This document shows positions 1 through 8,210 of a DNA stretch of 40,347 bases, piece by piece. This DNA comes from Clostridia bacterium. Lineage in GTDB: Bacteria; Bacillota; Sulfobacillia; SLMV01. The position numbers and the translations under genes were made by a program. The notes beneath the pieces were generated by a model. The model saw nothing but the letters and a program-made list of their open reading frames with translations. It searched no databases and was not told where the DNA came from. Positions within the stretch are counted from its first letter, which is position 1, and each line of letters begins with the position of its first letter. The stretch covers positions 1 to 40,347 of the forward strand of contig PUMM01000136.1 in NCBI GenBank assembly GCA_003551365.1, given 5' to 3'.

Positions 1-263
1 ATGTGCTGCCCATCATTGTGGTGTATGGTACGCTGGGTATGGCGATGCCCATAGTGTCCGAGGCCGCCCTCAGCTTCTTGGGGCTGGGTACTATGCCACC
101 GGACATAAGTTGGGGGCGCATGCTCTCGGAGGGACGGCGCTACCTGCGGCATATGCCGTGGCTGGCCACCTTCCCGGGGCTGGCAATCACCCTTGTGGTT
201 CTGGGATTCAACCTCTTTGGTGACGGACTGCGGGATGTACTGGATCCCAGGCAGAGAGACTGA
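1..263 (+). CDS. ABC transporter permease, DppC/OppC/NikC type (3' end only)
   Basis: The reading frame enters from before the window and stops with TGA at 261-263, so only about 87 C-terminal residues are visible. They match the C-terminal end of the inner-membrane permease of peptide/nickel-type ABC importers: a hydrophobic helix, the EAALSFLGLG segment that contacts the ATPase and is followed by PPDISWG, then a final membrane helix and the terminal LRDVLDPR motif typical of DppC/OppC/NikC. The protein would form the membrane channel with a DppB-type partner, energised by DppD/F-type ATPases outside the window. Substrate (di/oligopeptide or nickel) cannot be decided from this fragment. The next gene on the same strand encodes a nickel-dependent enzyme, which makes nickel worth considering, but that is inference. 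Confidence 0.9.
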   Translation, partial: VLPIIVVYGTLGMAMPIVSEAALSFLGLGTMPPDISWGRMLSEGRRYLRHMPWLATFPGLAITLVVLGFNLFGDGLRDVLDPRQRD

Positions 264-299
264 GAGGCCACTGCCGAATCCATGTGAAGTGAACCCCTC

Positions 300-321
300 G
301 GGGGTGCCGCACGCGGCTTTT
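300..321 (+). terminator. Possible weak terminator after the ABC permease gene
   Basis: A short GC-rich hairpin (GCCGC at 306-310 facing GCGGC at 313-317) is followed directly by TTTT at 318-321, 37 bases after the permease stop. A second small inverted repeat (CCCC/GGGG) lies just upstream. The loop is very small and the T-run short, so activity is uncertain. Confidence 0.3.
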
Positions 322-446
322 CCGGGATGGCCGGCGGTGCAGCGCGGTCCGCTCCGGCAGCCGGACGGGATGGTGAAGCAGCTGGGAGAAGGTGCGAGGA
401 ATGGAAACCTTCAGCCTATTCGTGCAGCACCCTTGGGGGGATCTTA

Positions 447-1742
447 GTGGACACAGCAGTGCATAGTTTGCCCTACGGATGCGGTTTCGTCGATGTGAAG
501 TGGCCGACTGATGCGGTGATGAGCGAGTTGGTCGGTGAACCCCTCCCCGATGAGTTAGACGAGATCGGGGTCATACGGGATGCCCTGAATGATCCCATAT
601 CCTCACCTCCCCTTTCCGAAATTGTGCAAGAAGGTGATACGGTATGTGTCATAATTGGTGATGTGACCCGCCAATGGGTGCGCCATCACGTCTTCCTCCC
701 GCACATCGTCGAAGAGCTGCAGAAGGGAGGAGTGCATACCTCCGACATAGCAGTGCTCTGTGCCACTGGAGATCACCGCGCGCACACGGAGAAAGAACAC
801 ATCTCGCTCATAGGGGAAGAACTGTACTGCCAGTTGGAGATTTCCGATCACTGTTCGCGCGATGACGACAACATGGTGTACATGGGACACACCACCGCGG
901 ACACGCCGGTGTGGATGAATTCCTCCGTGGCGGAGGCTGACCGGGTGGTGGTGACGGGGGGAATCGTCTATCATTTTTTGGCCGGATTCGGAGGTGGAGG
1001 CAAGGCACTGCTGCCCGGTGTGGCCGCTTACGAGTCCATCATGGCCAATCACTCCCTCGCCCTTAATGGTGAGAAAGAGGGAGGCGGGTTGAACCCCGAT
1101 GTGGCGGCCGGCCGGATGAAGGGCAACCCCTGCTATGAGGATATCAGTGCTGCCGCCTCCATGGCTTCGGCCGATTTTCTCTTCAATGTCATCGTCGATG
1201 AGGATGAGGAGCGTATCGCCCTGGCCGTGGCTGGGGATGTCCGGGCCGCCCACAGAGTTGGCTGTCGGCTGGTGGAGCACCACTTCTCTGGCGCGATCGG
1301 TGAGCCAGCTGAGGTAGTGGTTGCCTCCCCGGGGGGATTTCCCAAGGACATAAATCTATATCAGACTTACAAGACCCTGTATAATGCCCGGCGTGCCGTA
1401 ACGGATGACGGGACGCTGCTCATCGTCTCCGAGTGCCGTGAGGGGATGGGCAATGAGGATTTTGCCCGCATGATTGCCGATCATTCGGACAATGGTGCGC
1501 GGGAGTCAGCGCTGCGCGAATCCTTCACCATCGGTGGGTATATGGCCTATCATGCCGCCCGCATGGCCGACGAATGTGATGTGCTGCTTCTCTCCTCGCT
1601 GGTGGCAGAGGAGGTCACCCCCAGCGGAATCAGGCCGGTGGAGAGCGTGGATGAGGCGTATGCCTTCATACGCGAAAAACACGGTGAATGGCCGGGGGCC
1701 CACTTCATGCCGCACGGCAGCATATTCCCGGTGTTATCCTGA
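447..1742 (+). CDS. LarA-family nickel-pincer-dependent racemase/epimerase
   Basis: A 431-residue cytoplasmic protein of the LarA (lactate racemase, DUF2088) family, whose members use a nickel-pincer nucleotide made by LarB, LarC and LarE to racemise or epimerise 2-hydroxyacids. Start GTG 447 is chosen because a GGGGGG ribosome site lies 6 bases upstream and because it places the family residues close to LarA numbering: D72 and R75 in GDVTRQ, H110 in TGDHR, H176, K186 and H202 in the segment VYHFLAGFGGGGK...NH. In characterised LarA the Lys is covalently bound to the cofactor, a His binds nickel, and two His act as acid/base. All are present, so the enzyme should be active. Lactate is only one possible substrate, since the family includes other hydroxyacid racemases. 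LarB, LarC and LarE are not in this window. An LctP-type lactate permease lies 31 kb downstream. Confidence 0.88.
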   Translation: MDTAVHSLPYGCGFVDVKWPTDAVMSELVGEPLPDELDEIGVIRDALNDPISSPPLSEIVQEGDTVCVIIGDVTRQWVRHHVFLPHIVEELQKGGVHTSDIAVLCATGDHRAHTEKEHISLIGEELYCQLEISDHCSRDDDNMVYMGHTTADTPVWMNSSVAEADRVVVTGGIVYHFLAGFGGGGKALLPGVAAYESIMANHSLALNGEKEGGGLNPDVAAGRMKGNPCYEDISAAASMASADFLFNVIVDEDEERIALAVAGDVRAAHRVGCRLVEHHFSGAIGEPAEVVVASPGGFPKDINLYQTYKTLYNARRAVTDDGTLLIVSECREGMGNEDFARMIADHSDNGARESALRESFTIGGYMAYHAARMADECDVLLLSSLVAEEVTPSGIRPVESVDEAYAFIREKHGEWPGAHFMPHGSIFPVLS

Positions 1743-1807
1743 GGCTGCCCACCCAGAATCTCCCGCGATCGACGGGCAATCGCAGGTAGAATGAGAGGAG
1801 CATTTCT

Positions 1808-3625
1808 TTGACTGCATTTTCTGTAACCCGTTTCCTGCATGCGCAGACCGCCGATGCCCCTACATTCTCAGAGGATGGAGACCGCGTGGCCTTTCTCATG
1901 AATACCACCGGCGTGCCGCAGGTGTGGAGCGTGGCGCGAGAGGGAGGGTGGCCCCGGCAGGTGACCTTCGGTGAGGAGCGAGTGGGCGAAGTCGCGTGGT
2001 GTCCCGCCGGTGAACGGATTGCCTTCGCCAGCGACAGAGGTGGCGACGAGCGACAGCAGATATATCTGGTTGATTCCCGGGGGGCGCGCGTGCAGAGAAT
2101 CACCGCAGTTTTAAAAGCGATACATAACCTGGGGGGATGGTCACCGGATGGTCGGTATCTCGCATTTTGGGCCAATCGCGATTGCCCGGCCGATTTTTAC
2201 GTGTACATATATGACGTGGAGACGGGATTGGTTCGATCGGTGTTTGAGCGCACGGGCAGCAATCGTTTTGGCGCCTGGTCGCCAAATGGGCAGCGCATTG
2301 CGGTGGTGCGGGCCAGGGCCAATTTTGATCATCAGCTTTATGTGGTGAGTGCCGATGGAGAGAATGCGCGGTTGCTCCGACCGGCGGAGGCCGACGGCCC
2401 CACCGTGTACGAACACCTGCACTGGGCGCCGGACGGTGGCCAGCTGTACGCGGTCAGCAATGTCGGATGTGACCGCAGACGAGTGGTGTGCCTGGATATC
2501 GATTCCGGGGAAATGTCCATCCTGGCCAGTTCTGAGGAATGGGAGATAGAGGAGATGACGCTGTCCCCATCCGGTGATTATCTGGTGTACGTGCTCAACG
2601 CCGATGGCTACAGCCAGCTCTGGGTAGACGACCTGCACACCGGCGGGAGCGCCCGAATTGAGGGACTGCCGTCGGGAGTCCTCCGGCAGCTGACATATTC
2701 GCCGGTACGGGACGAGGTGGCACTGACAGCAGATGCTTCGCGCGATAATCCCAATGTGTGGCTGTGCGATGTGCGGAAAAAGTCTGCCAGGCGCATGACA
2801 GACGCGCCCCGTGCTGGCATTCCGCGGGAGTCTCTGGTGCGGCCCCATCTCATCCGGTACGAGACCTTTGATGACCGTGAGATACCCGCCTTTTATTATC
2901 GACCCGCCCGCGCCAGGGAAGAGACCCCGGTGGTGGTTGATATTCATGGCGGCCCGGAAGGCCAGCGCCGTCCCACCTTTAACCCCGTGACCCAGTATCT
3001 CGTGCATCGCGGGTTTGCGGTGTTTGCCCCCAATGTGCGGGGCAGCGCGGGATACGGCCGGCGGTACATGGCGCTGGATGATGTTCGCAAGCGCATGGAT
3101 TCGGTTCGCGATATTCGCTGGGGAGTGCGCTGGCTTACCCGGGAAGGCGGCGCCGATCCGGATCGAATTGCGGTGATGGGGGCCAGCTACGGAGGATTCA
3201 TGGTTCTATCCTGCATAACACAGTATCCGGAGATCTGGGCTGCGGCGGTGGACCTGGTCGGAATTGCCAACTTCATTACCTTTTTGGAGAACACCGGCCC
3301 GTGGCGTCGTCGGCTGCGCGAGGCAGAATACGGCAGTTTGGAAGAAGATCGAGACTTCCTGGCGCAGATTTCGCCGATTCATCGGGCGGATCGCATCCGC
3401 GCACCCCTGCTGGTGATTCACGGTGCCAATGATCCGCGGGTGCCAATGAGTGAGGCGGAACAGATCGTCCGCAGGGTGAGGGAGCAGGGCGGTTCGGTTG
3501 ATTGTCTGTGCTTCGATGATGAGGGGCACGGTCTGGTCCGGAGAAAGAATCGGATCAAGGCCTACTACCGGATCGCAGAGTTTCTGGCGCATCACCTCAG
3601 GCTGGACGGGGTGCGAGGGGAGTAG
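1808..3625 (+). CDS. S9 family serine peptidase (prolyl oligopeptidase / acylaminoacyl-peptidase type)
   Basis: A 605-residue protein with the two-part S9 layout. Residues of about 1-340 carry TolB/WD40-like beta-propeller repeats (for example PTFSEDGDRVAF, GWSPDGRYLAF, GAWSPNGQRIAV). Residues of about 350-605 form an alpha/beta hydrolase domain. The catalytic triad is visible: S460 in GASYGG, D542 in GANDPRVP and H574 in DEGHG. HGGP at about 379 supplies the oxyanion-hole loop. Such enzymes cleave short peptides after proline or remove acylated N-terminal residues. There is no signal peptide, so it should be cytoplasmic. The start is TTG 1808, supported by GAGGAG ending 7 bases upstream. It sits alone between larA and the metG promoter. 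Exact peptide specificity cannot be read from the sequence. Confidence 0.9.
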   Translation: MTAFSVTRFLHAQTADAPTFSEDGDRVAFLMNTTGVPQVWSVAREGGWPRQVTFGEERVGEVAWCPAGERIAFASDRGGDERQQIYLVDSRGARVQRITAVLKAIHNLGGWSPDGRYLAFWANRDCPADFYVYIYDVETGLVRSVFERTGSNRFGAWSPNGQRIAVVRARANFDHQLYVVSADGENARLLRPAEADGPTVYEHLHWAPDGGQLYAVSNVGCDRRRVVCLDIDSGEMSILASSEEWEIEEMTLSPSGDYLVYVLNADGYSQLWVDDLHTGGSARIEGLPSGVLRQLTYSPVRDEVALTADASRDNPNVWLCDVRKKSARRMTDAPRAGIPRESLVRPHLIRYETFDDREIPAFYYRPARAREETPVVVDIHGGPEGQRRPTFNPVTQYLVHRGFAVFAPNVRGSAGYGRRYMALDDVRKRMDSVRDIRWGVRWLTREGGADPDRIAVMGASYGGFMVLSCITQYPEIWAAAVDLVGIANFITFLENTGPWRRRLREAEYGSLEEDRDFLAQISPIHRADRIRAPLLVIHGANDPRVPMSEAEQIVRRVREQGGSVDCLCFDDEGHGLVRRKNRIKAYYRIAEFLAHHLRLDGVRGE

Positions 3626-3648
3626 ACGCGCGGACGCGGCGGGCTTCA

Positions 3649-3677
3649 TTGACGGGCAAATACGGGGAAGGTATAAT
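3649..3677 (+). promoter_or_regulatory. Sigma-A type promoter of the metG T-box operon
   Basis: TTGACG at 3649-3654 and a perfect TATAAT at 3672-3677 are separated by 17 bases. Transcription should start near 3684, just ahead of the T-box stem I. Confidence 0.8.
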
Positions 3678-3683
3678 CACGGG

Positions 3684-3954
3684 AAGAAATGTGACAAGAA
3701 TGCACTGCGATGATGGAGAGAAGTACTCGTGCCGTCTCGCCGCACAGCGAGCCGGGTCTGGTGTGAGCCGGAGGGTGAGAGCGCGGGGAAAATGGCTCTG
3801 GAGTGCGGCGCCGAACCGGCAGTAAGTAGGCGTCGACGGTCGTTCCGTTAATGCGCCTCGGAGTAGAAGCTCCGGTCAAGGTTCGATCTGTGAGGGTCGA
3901 ATGAAGCAGAGTGGTACCGCGGAATCCCGCCTCTGATGGGCGGGTTCTTTTTTT
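3684..3954 (+). promoter_or_regulatory. T-box leader, predicted methionine-tRNA responsive
   Basis: The transcript leader of metG has the T-box parts in order: an AGTA box at 3722-3725 in the purine-rich start of stem I, a probable specifier codon ATG at 3792-3794 (in GGGGAAAATGGC), the 14-base T-box core AGTGGTACCGCGG at 3910-3922, and an intrinsic terminator directly after it. In this RNA class uncharged tRNA pairs with the specifier and, through its acceptor end, with the T-box bulge, which stabilises the antiterminator and lets transcription continue. Here that would raise MetRS synthesis when charged tRNA-Met is low. The T-box core is unambiguous. The specifier position is my reading and fits the downstream gene. 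Confidence 0.9.
3923..3954 (+). terminator. Regulated T-box terminator
   Basis: CCCGCC at 3926-3931 pairs with GGCGGG at 3939-3944 and is followed by a T-rich run at 3945-3954. It overlaps the 3' side of the antiterminator, as required for a T-box switch. Confidence 0.85.
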
Positions 3955-3982
3955 GCATGACGAGAGAGGAGGCTTCCTCAAT

Positions 3983-5917
3983 ATGACGAGAGACACATTC
4001 TATATCACCACCCCGATCTACTACCCCGATAATCGTCTGCACATCGGACACACCTACACGACCGTGGCCGCCGATGCTCTGGCCCGGTATAATCGCCTGC
4101 GCGGCAGGGACACATATTACCTGACAGGAACCGATGAGCACGGTCAAAAAATTGAGCGGGCCGCCCGCCAACGCGGGGTTGAGCCGCAGAAGTTCGTCGA
4201 CGAGATGGTGGAGTGGATTCGTGACCTCTGGTCCGAGCTGGGTATCTCGTACGATCAGTTCATCCGCACCACCGATGAGAGACACAAGAGGATGGTGGGC
4301 AGGATATTTGCCCAGCTGTACGAGCAGGGTGACATCTACAGTTCCACTTACTCCGGCTGGTACTGCACCCCCTGCGAGAGTTTCTTCCCGCAGAGCCGAA
4401 TTGACGAGGGTGTGTGCCCGGACTGCGGCCGTGAACTCTCCTGGGTGGAGGAGGACGGGTATTTCCTGGCCCTCAGCCGGTATGCCGATGATCTTTTGGC
4501 CCATATTCGCGAAGACGCTGAATTCATCCAGCCGGCCACCCGACGCAATGAGATGATCAGATTTCTGGAGAGCGGACTGGAGGATATGTGCGTCACCCGC
4601 CGCCGCGATGCGGTGGACTGGGGCATCACGGTGCCGTTCGATGAGGATTATGTGATCTATGTCTGGTTTGATGCGGTTTGCAATTACATCACCGCCATCG
4701 GTTATGGGGAGGACGAGGAGCACTTCGAGCGATGGTGGCCGGCGGATATCCACCTCATAGGCAAGGAGATTCTCCGGTTTCACTGCGTAATCTGGCCCAT
4801 CATACTCATGGCCCTCGGTGTGCAGCTGCCGCGCAAGATATTCGGCCACGGCTGGCTCACCCTGGAGGGAGAGAAGATATCGAAATCCCGCGGCAATGTG
4901 GTCGACCCGTTTCTGCTCAGTGAAAAATATGGGCGGGATGTGGTGCGCTATTATCTGCTGCGCGAGATCCCCTTTGGCTCAGACGGCAGCTACACTGAGC
5001 GATCTCTGGTGCAACGAACCAACTATGACCTGGCCAATGATCTGGGCAATCTGCTCAGCCGGGTCACAGCTATGGTGAACAAGTACTGTGATAAAATGCT
5101 GCGAATACCCGAGGGCGAGGTAACCGAAGAGGATAGGCACCTGCGAGAGCGTGCGCAGAAAGCCCTGCAGGGTGCGGAAGAGGCCATGGAAGACAATATG
5201 CTGAGTGACGCCCTGGACTGTCTGTGGGAGCTGGTGTCGGCTGCGAATAAGTACCTGGACAGCACGGCGCCCTGGGATGCCGAGACCACGGCTGAACGTC
5301 GATCGGCTATACTGTACAATGCTGCCGAGTCGCTGCGCGTACTCGCGGTGGCCCTCCGCCCCTTCCTTCTGGATGCCCCGGCTGGCATATGGGAACAGCT
5401 GGGTCTCAGCCGGAATGGTCCGGTTGACGCCACATCGTGGGATGATACCGTGTGGGGCGGCATTCCCGATGGAACGGAAGTACAACGTGGTGACCCACTG
5501 TTTCCCCGCATGGATCCCGATGAAGTAGTTGGAGTCGGGGATGAAGCCGAGGATATGGAAGTCGGGGAAGAGGAGAGGGAAGGAGAGGATAGCTTGATCG
5601 ATTACGACACGTTCATGCAGATGGATCTCCGCGTGGGCGAGGTAGTTGACGCGGGGGATGTGGAGGGAGCCGATCGTCTCCTCCGGGTCGAGGTGGATAT
5701 CGGCGAAGATCAGCCCATGCAGGTGGTTGCCGGTATCGCTGAGCACTACTCGCCGGAGGACTTAATAGGTCGCCGGGTAGTCGCGGTTGCCAATCTGCAG
5801 CCGACAGAGATTTTTGGCCTGCAGTCTGAGGGGATGGTCCTGGCGGCCGAGGCCGGCGAGCAAATGTCCCTTTTGACGCTGGATAAGGAGATGCCGGCGG
5901 GGAGTAAGGTGAAGTAA
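3983..5917 (+). CDS. metG: Methionyl-tRNA synthetase
   Basis: A 644-residue class I aminoacyl-tRNA synthetase that charges tRNA-Met. The Rossmann catalytic domain carries the HIGH signature at 20-23 and the KMSKS-equivalent KISKS at 298-302. The connective-peptide zinc knuckle has two CxxC pairs (C128/C131 and C145/C148). An anticodon-binding helical domain covers about 370-510. After a very acidic linker (about 515-535) the protein ends in a Trbp111/EMAP-like OB-fold tRNA-binding domain, about 540-644, which mediates dimer formation in this class. Start ATG 3983 has GAGAGGAGG 10 bases upstream. The frame is open further upstream into the T-box, but that part is leader RNA. metG is followed directly, with no gap, by tatD and then rsmA, a gene order common in Bacillota. 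Confidence 0.97.
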   Translation: MTRDTFYITTPIYYPDNRLHIGHTYTTVAADALARYNRLRGRDTYYLTGTDEHGQKIERAARQRGVEPQKFVDEMVEWIRDLWSELGISYDQFIRTTDERHKRMVGRIFAQLYEQGDIYSSTYSGWYCTPCESFFPQSRIDEGVCPDCGRELSWVEEDGYFLALSRYADDLLAHIREDAEFIQPATRRNEMIRFLESGLEDMCVTRRRDAVDWGITVPFDEDYVIYVWFDAVCNYITAIGYGEDEEHFERWWPADIHLIGKEILRFHCVIWPIILMALGVQLPRKIFGHGWLTLEGEKISKSRGNVVDPFLLSEKYGRDVVRYYLLREIPFGSDGSYTERSLVQRTNYDLANDLGNLLSRVTAMVNKYCDKMLRIPEGEVTEEDRHLRERAQKALQGAEEAMEDNMLSDALDCLWELVSAANKYLDSTAPWDAETTAERRSAILYNAAESLRVLAVALRPFLLDAPAGIWEQLGLSRNGPVDATSWDDTVWGGIPDGTEVQRGDPLFPRMDPDEVVGVGDEAEDMEVGEEEREGEDSLIDYDTFMQMDLRVGEVVDAGDVEGADRLLRVEVDIGEDQPMQVVAGIAEHYSPEDLIGRRVVAVANLQPTEIFGLQSEGMVLAAEAGEQMSLLTLDKEMPAGSKVK

Positions 5918-6688
5918 GTGGAACTCATAGATGCTCATGTACACTTGAACCATCGCGCCTTCTCCGAGGACCGTGAGGAGTGTATGGATCGCGCCCGCAC
6001 CGCTGGTGTCAGGGCGATGGTCAACCCGGGTACGCACCGGCGGACCTCGGAGGAGGCAGCCGAGCTGGCCGCCCGGCACGAAGATGTGTGGGCGGCCGCC
6101 GGAGTTCACCCCCATTCGGCCGCCCAGGCGGCCGATGACTGGAGCTGGCTGGAGGAACTGCTGCGGTGCGACGAGGTGCTGGCACTCGGAGAGTGCGGCC
6201 TCGACTATCATTATGACTTTTCTCCCCGACCGGACCAGCGGCGCGTCTTCGCCCGACAGCTGCAGTTGGCCGCGGCGGACGACTTGCCGGTAGTGGTGCA
6301 CAGTCGCGAGGCAGATGAGGATTGCCTGCGCATCCTCGATCGCGAGCTTTCTCCCGGACATCCCGTCCTGCTCCACTGCTTTTCCGGCGATATCTCCAGC
6401 ATGGAAATCGCCGTGAAACGTGGATACTTCATCAGTCTGGGCGGGATAGTCACCTTTGACGGGGCGGACGATACGCACCGGGTGGCCGCCCAGGTACCAA
6501 TGGATCACCTGATGCTGGAGACCGATGCCCCTTACCTGGCTCCGGTTCCCCGCAGGGGCCGCCGCAATGAACCCGCAAACATTCTGTACATCGCCCGACG
6601 AATAGCCGAGCTGCGGGACATATCTCCGCTGGAGGTTGCCCGGGCGACAAATGCAGCTGCACAGGCCTTCTACGACCATCCGCTGTAG
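5918..6688 (+). CDS. TatD-family metal-dependent deoxyribonuclease
   Basis: A 256-residue TIM-barrel hydrolase of the TatD/YcfH family (E. coli YcfH and B. subtilis YabD are relatives). Metal ligands typical of the family are visible: H7 and H9 in DAHVHLN, the Glu of GECGLDYHYD, His of VVHSREAD, His of LHCFSGD and the Asp of LETDAPYL. Characterised members are 3'-5' exonucleases acting on DNA and implicated in repair and DNA degradation. Start GTG 5918 immediately follows the metG stop, so translation is likely coupled. In many Bacillota the RNase M5 gene rnmV lies between tatD and rsmA, and it is absent here. Confidence 0.93.
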   Translation: MELIDAHVHLNHRAFSEDREECMDRARTAGVRAMVNPGTHRRTSEEAAELAARHEDVWAAAGVHPHSAAQAADDWSWLEELLRCDEVLALGECGLDYHYDFSPRPDQRRVFARQLQLAAADDLPVVVHSREADEDCLRILDRELSPGHPVLLHCFSGDISSMEIAVKRGYFISLGGIVTFDGADDTHRVAAQVPMDHLMLETDAPYLAPVPRRGRRNEPANILYIARRIAELRDISPLEVARATNAAAQAFYDHPL

Positions 6689-6702
6689 TGAGGAGGTGCC
6701 CC

Positions 6703-7557
6703 ATGCAGTTTGTGTCTCCCAGTCAGCTGCGGGGCATCCTGCAGCGGCACTGCATCCGTCCCAGAAAGGGACTGGGACAGCATTTTCTGGTGGACGGCAA
6801 TGTCATTGAGAAGATCCTGCCGGCCCGCGGCGGAGGCACAGCCTGTGAGATAGGGGCCGGGCCGGGCACTCTTACACTGCCGCTCGCTGATGTTTACGAG
6901 CGGGTATATGCGGTAGAGATTGACGAGCGATTTGCCCCCGCGCTGGATGAGGTGCTGTCGGGTCGGGATAACGTGCATGTGTTTTTCCGTGATGCCCGCA
7001 CCATTGCCTGGGGGGAGATATGTCGCGAGGAATGTGTCCACTTCTTCGGCAACCTTCCGTATGGTGCTGCCGCACCGATCATACAGAACTTTTTGTCTTC
7101 TTCTGTCTCCTGGGAGTCGGCACGGTTCATGTTGCAACATGAGGTGGCCCGGCGTCTGGTTGCCGGGCCGGGAAGTGGCGACTACGGTCCGCTGACCCTT
7201 TCGGTGAGCTACAGGGCCCGCGCTACCATTTTGCACCGGGTGAGCAAGAACTGCTTCTATCCTGTACCGGAGGTGGAGTCTGCTCTGGTGCAGCTGCAGC
7301 CCGTCGCGCGCCCCGAAGTGGATTTCGCCCCATTCATGCAGGTGGTGCGCGCCGCTTTCGGGCAGCGGAGAAAGACCCTGCGAAATGCCCTGGGCAACAG
7401 CCCCGAACTGCAGATCACACCGGGGGTGGCTGAGGAGCTGCTGCAGATGGCCGGGGTGGACGCGCGTGCGCGGGCGGAGGTCCTCACCATGCAAGATTTT
7501 GTACAGCTGACCGCAGCCCTGACAGAATGGCAGCGCTCCTGCGGGTCGGGGCTTTAG
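6703..7557 (+). CDS. rsmA: 16S rRNA dimethyladenosine transferase RsmA/KsgA
   Basis: A 284-residue SAM-dependent methyltransferase that dimethylates the two adjacent adenines in helix 45 of 16S rRNA late in 30S assembly. The family signature KGLGQHFL is at about 22-29, the SAM-binding loop EIGAGPGTLT at 49-58, and the catalytic NLPY at 117-120. The C-terminal helical domain has the usual FGQRRKTLRNAL element. Start ATG 6703 is preceded by AGGAGG 6 bases upstream. An in-frame GTG at 6688 is less likely because it lies within that ribosome site. Length is normal for the family. It probably belongs to the metG-tatD transcript. Confidence 0.96.
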   Translation: MQFVSPSQLRGILQRHCIRPRKGLGQHFLVDGNVIEKILPARGGGTACEIGAGPGTLTLPLADVYERVYAVEIDERFAPALDEVLSGRDNVHVFFRDARTIAWGEICREECVHFFGNLPYGAAAPIIQNFLSSSVSWESARFMLQHEVARRLVAGPGSGDYGPLTLSVSYRARATILHRVSKNCFYPVPEVESALVQLQPVARPEVDFAPFMQVVRAAFGQRRKTLRNALGNSPELQITPGVAEELLQMAGVDARARAEVLTMQDFVQLTAALTEWQRSCGSGL

Positions 7558-7577
7558 ATAAATGCTGTGAGCTGTTG

Positions 7578-7583
7578 TATAAT
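7578..7583 (+). promoter_or_regulatory. Possible -10 element ahead of the ykuK-like gene
   Basis: A perfect TATAAT lies 35 bases before the GTG start of the next gene. No good -35 is seen: the best is TTTAGA at 7553-7558 with a long 19-base spacer. It may be a weak or activated promoter. Confidence 0.3.
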
Positions 7584-7618
7584 ATCGGCGGAGTGGATCA
7601 TTGAAAGGGGCGAGGGTC

Positions 7619-8134
7619 GTGCCGTCTGCAGCTGCCAGATTTTTCTCGGAAGAAGACCTTGGGGAGTTCGTGAGTCCCAGCCAGGGGCCCATAAGCTTTG
7701 ACGAGATGTTTGCGCAGATCATGGCCTTCATGCGCAGTGACCCCGAGGCAGAGTACTCCATAATTGTGGGATCGGACTCCCAGATGAAGGAGAGAATCTG
7801 CTTCGTTACCGCGGTGATCGTTCATCGTCGTGGCAAGGGGGCTCGTTACTTCTACCACCGCCAGTATCATCGTAAGATGACCAGCCTCCGGCAGCAGATC
7901 TTTTACGAGACCTCTCTCAGTCTGCATCTGGCCGGGCTCCTTGCCGGACGGTTGGCGGAAAACGGCCAGTCTGCCCTGGATGTGGAGATTCATCTGGATG
8001 TGGGGCGGCGCGGAGAGACCAGGGAGATGGTTCGCGAGGTGGTGGGCATGGTTACCGGCAGTGGTTTCGATGCCAAAATCAAGCCGGATTCCTATGGTGC
8101 ATCGAATGTTGCCGATAGACATACCAAAAAGTGA
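7619..8134 (+). CDS. YkuK-like (DUF458) predicted ribonuclease-H-like protein
   Basis: A 171-residue protein matching the B. subtilis YkuK / DUF458 family. Recognisable parts are the N-terminal PISFDEMFAQI segment, the strand and loop IIVGSDSQ (whose Asp fits the first catalytic Asp of an RNase-H-like fold), the FVTAVIVHRRGKG strand turn, the EIHLDVG strand and the C-terminal GASNVADRHTK tail. The family is predicted to have an RNase-H-like fold, but its substrate is unknown. Start GTG 7619 has AGGGG 8 bases upstream. The frame could also begin at TTG 7601, but no ribosome site fits that. It lies 61 bases after rsmA on the same strand. Confidence 0.85.
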   Translation: MPSAAARFFSEEDLGEFVSPSQGPISFDEMFAQIMAFMRSDPEAEYSIIVGSDSQMKERICFVTAVIVHRRGKGARYFYHRQYHRKMTSLRQQIFYETSLSLHLAGLLAGRLAENGQSALDVEIHLDVGRRGETREMVREVVGMVTGSGFDAKIKPDSYGASNVADRHTKK

Positions 8135-8162
8135 TGCAGCACGAAATACCCGCAATCGCATG

Positions 8163-8190
8163 CCCCGGCCCTTGCGGTGCCGGGCTTGTT
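8163..8190 (+). terminator. Hairpin after the ykuK-like gene, possible terminator
   Basis: CCCGGC at 8164-8169 pairs with GCCGGG at 8179-8184, followed by CTTGTTCCT. The trailing T content is weak, so this may only slow transcription before the next gene. Confidence 0.35.
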
Positions 8191-8210
8191 CCTGTCAGGA
8201 GGTGGACGAA

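Noticed and set aside
264-446. Cobalamin riboswitch before larA
   Set aside because: GCGGTCC-like and GGTGC...GCACC pieces caught the eye, but the B12 box (GCCAGGAGACC type) is absent and the order of elements does not fit.
2141-3007. 288-codon minus-strand frame opposite the S9 peptidase
   Set aside because: It is a shadow of a clearly conserved peptidase gene, with no recognisable motif or start signal.
7941-8210. 90-codon N-terminal extension of the beta-lactamase-fold protein
   Set aside because: It overlaps the ykuK-like gene in another frame, and ATG 8211 has a perfect ribosome site. The extension is Trp/Arg-rich noise, not a signal peptide.
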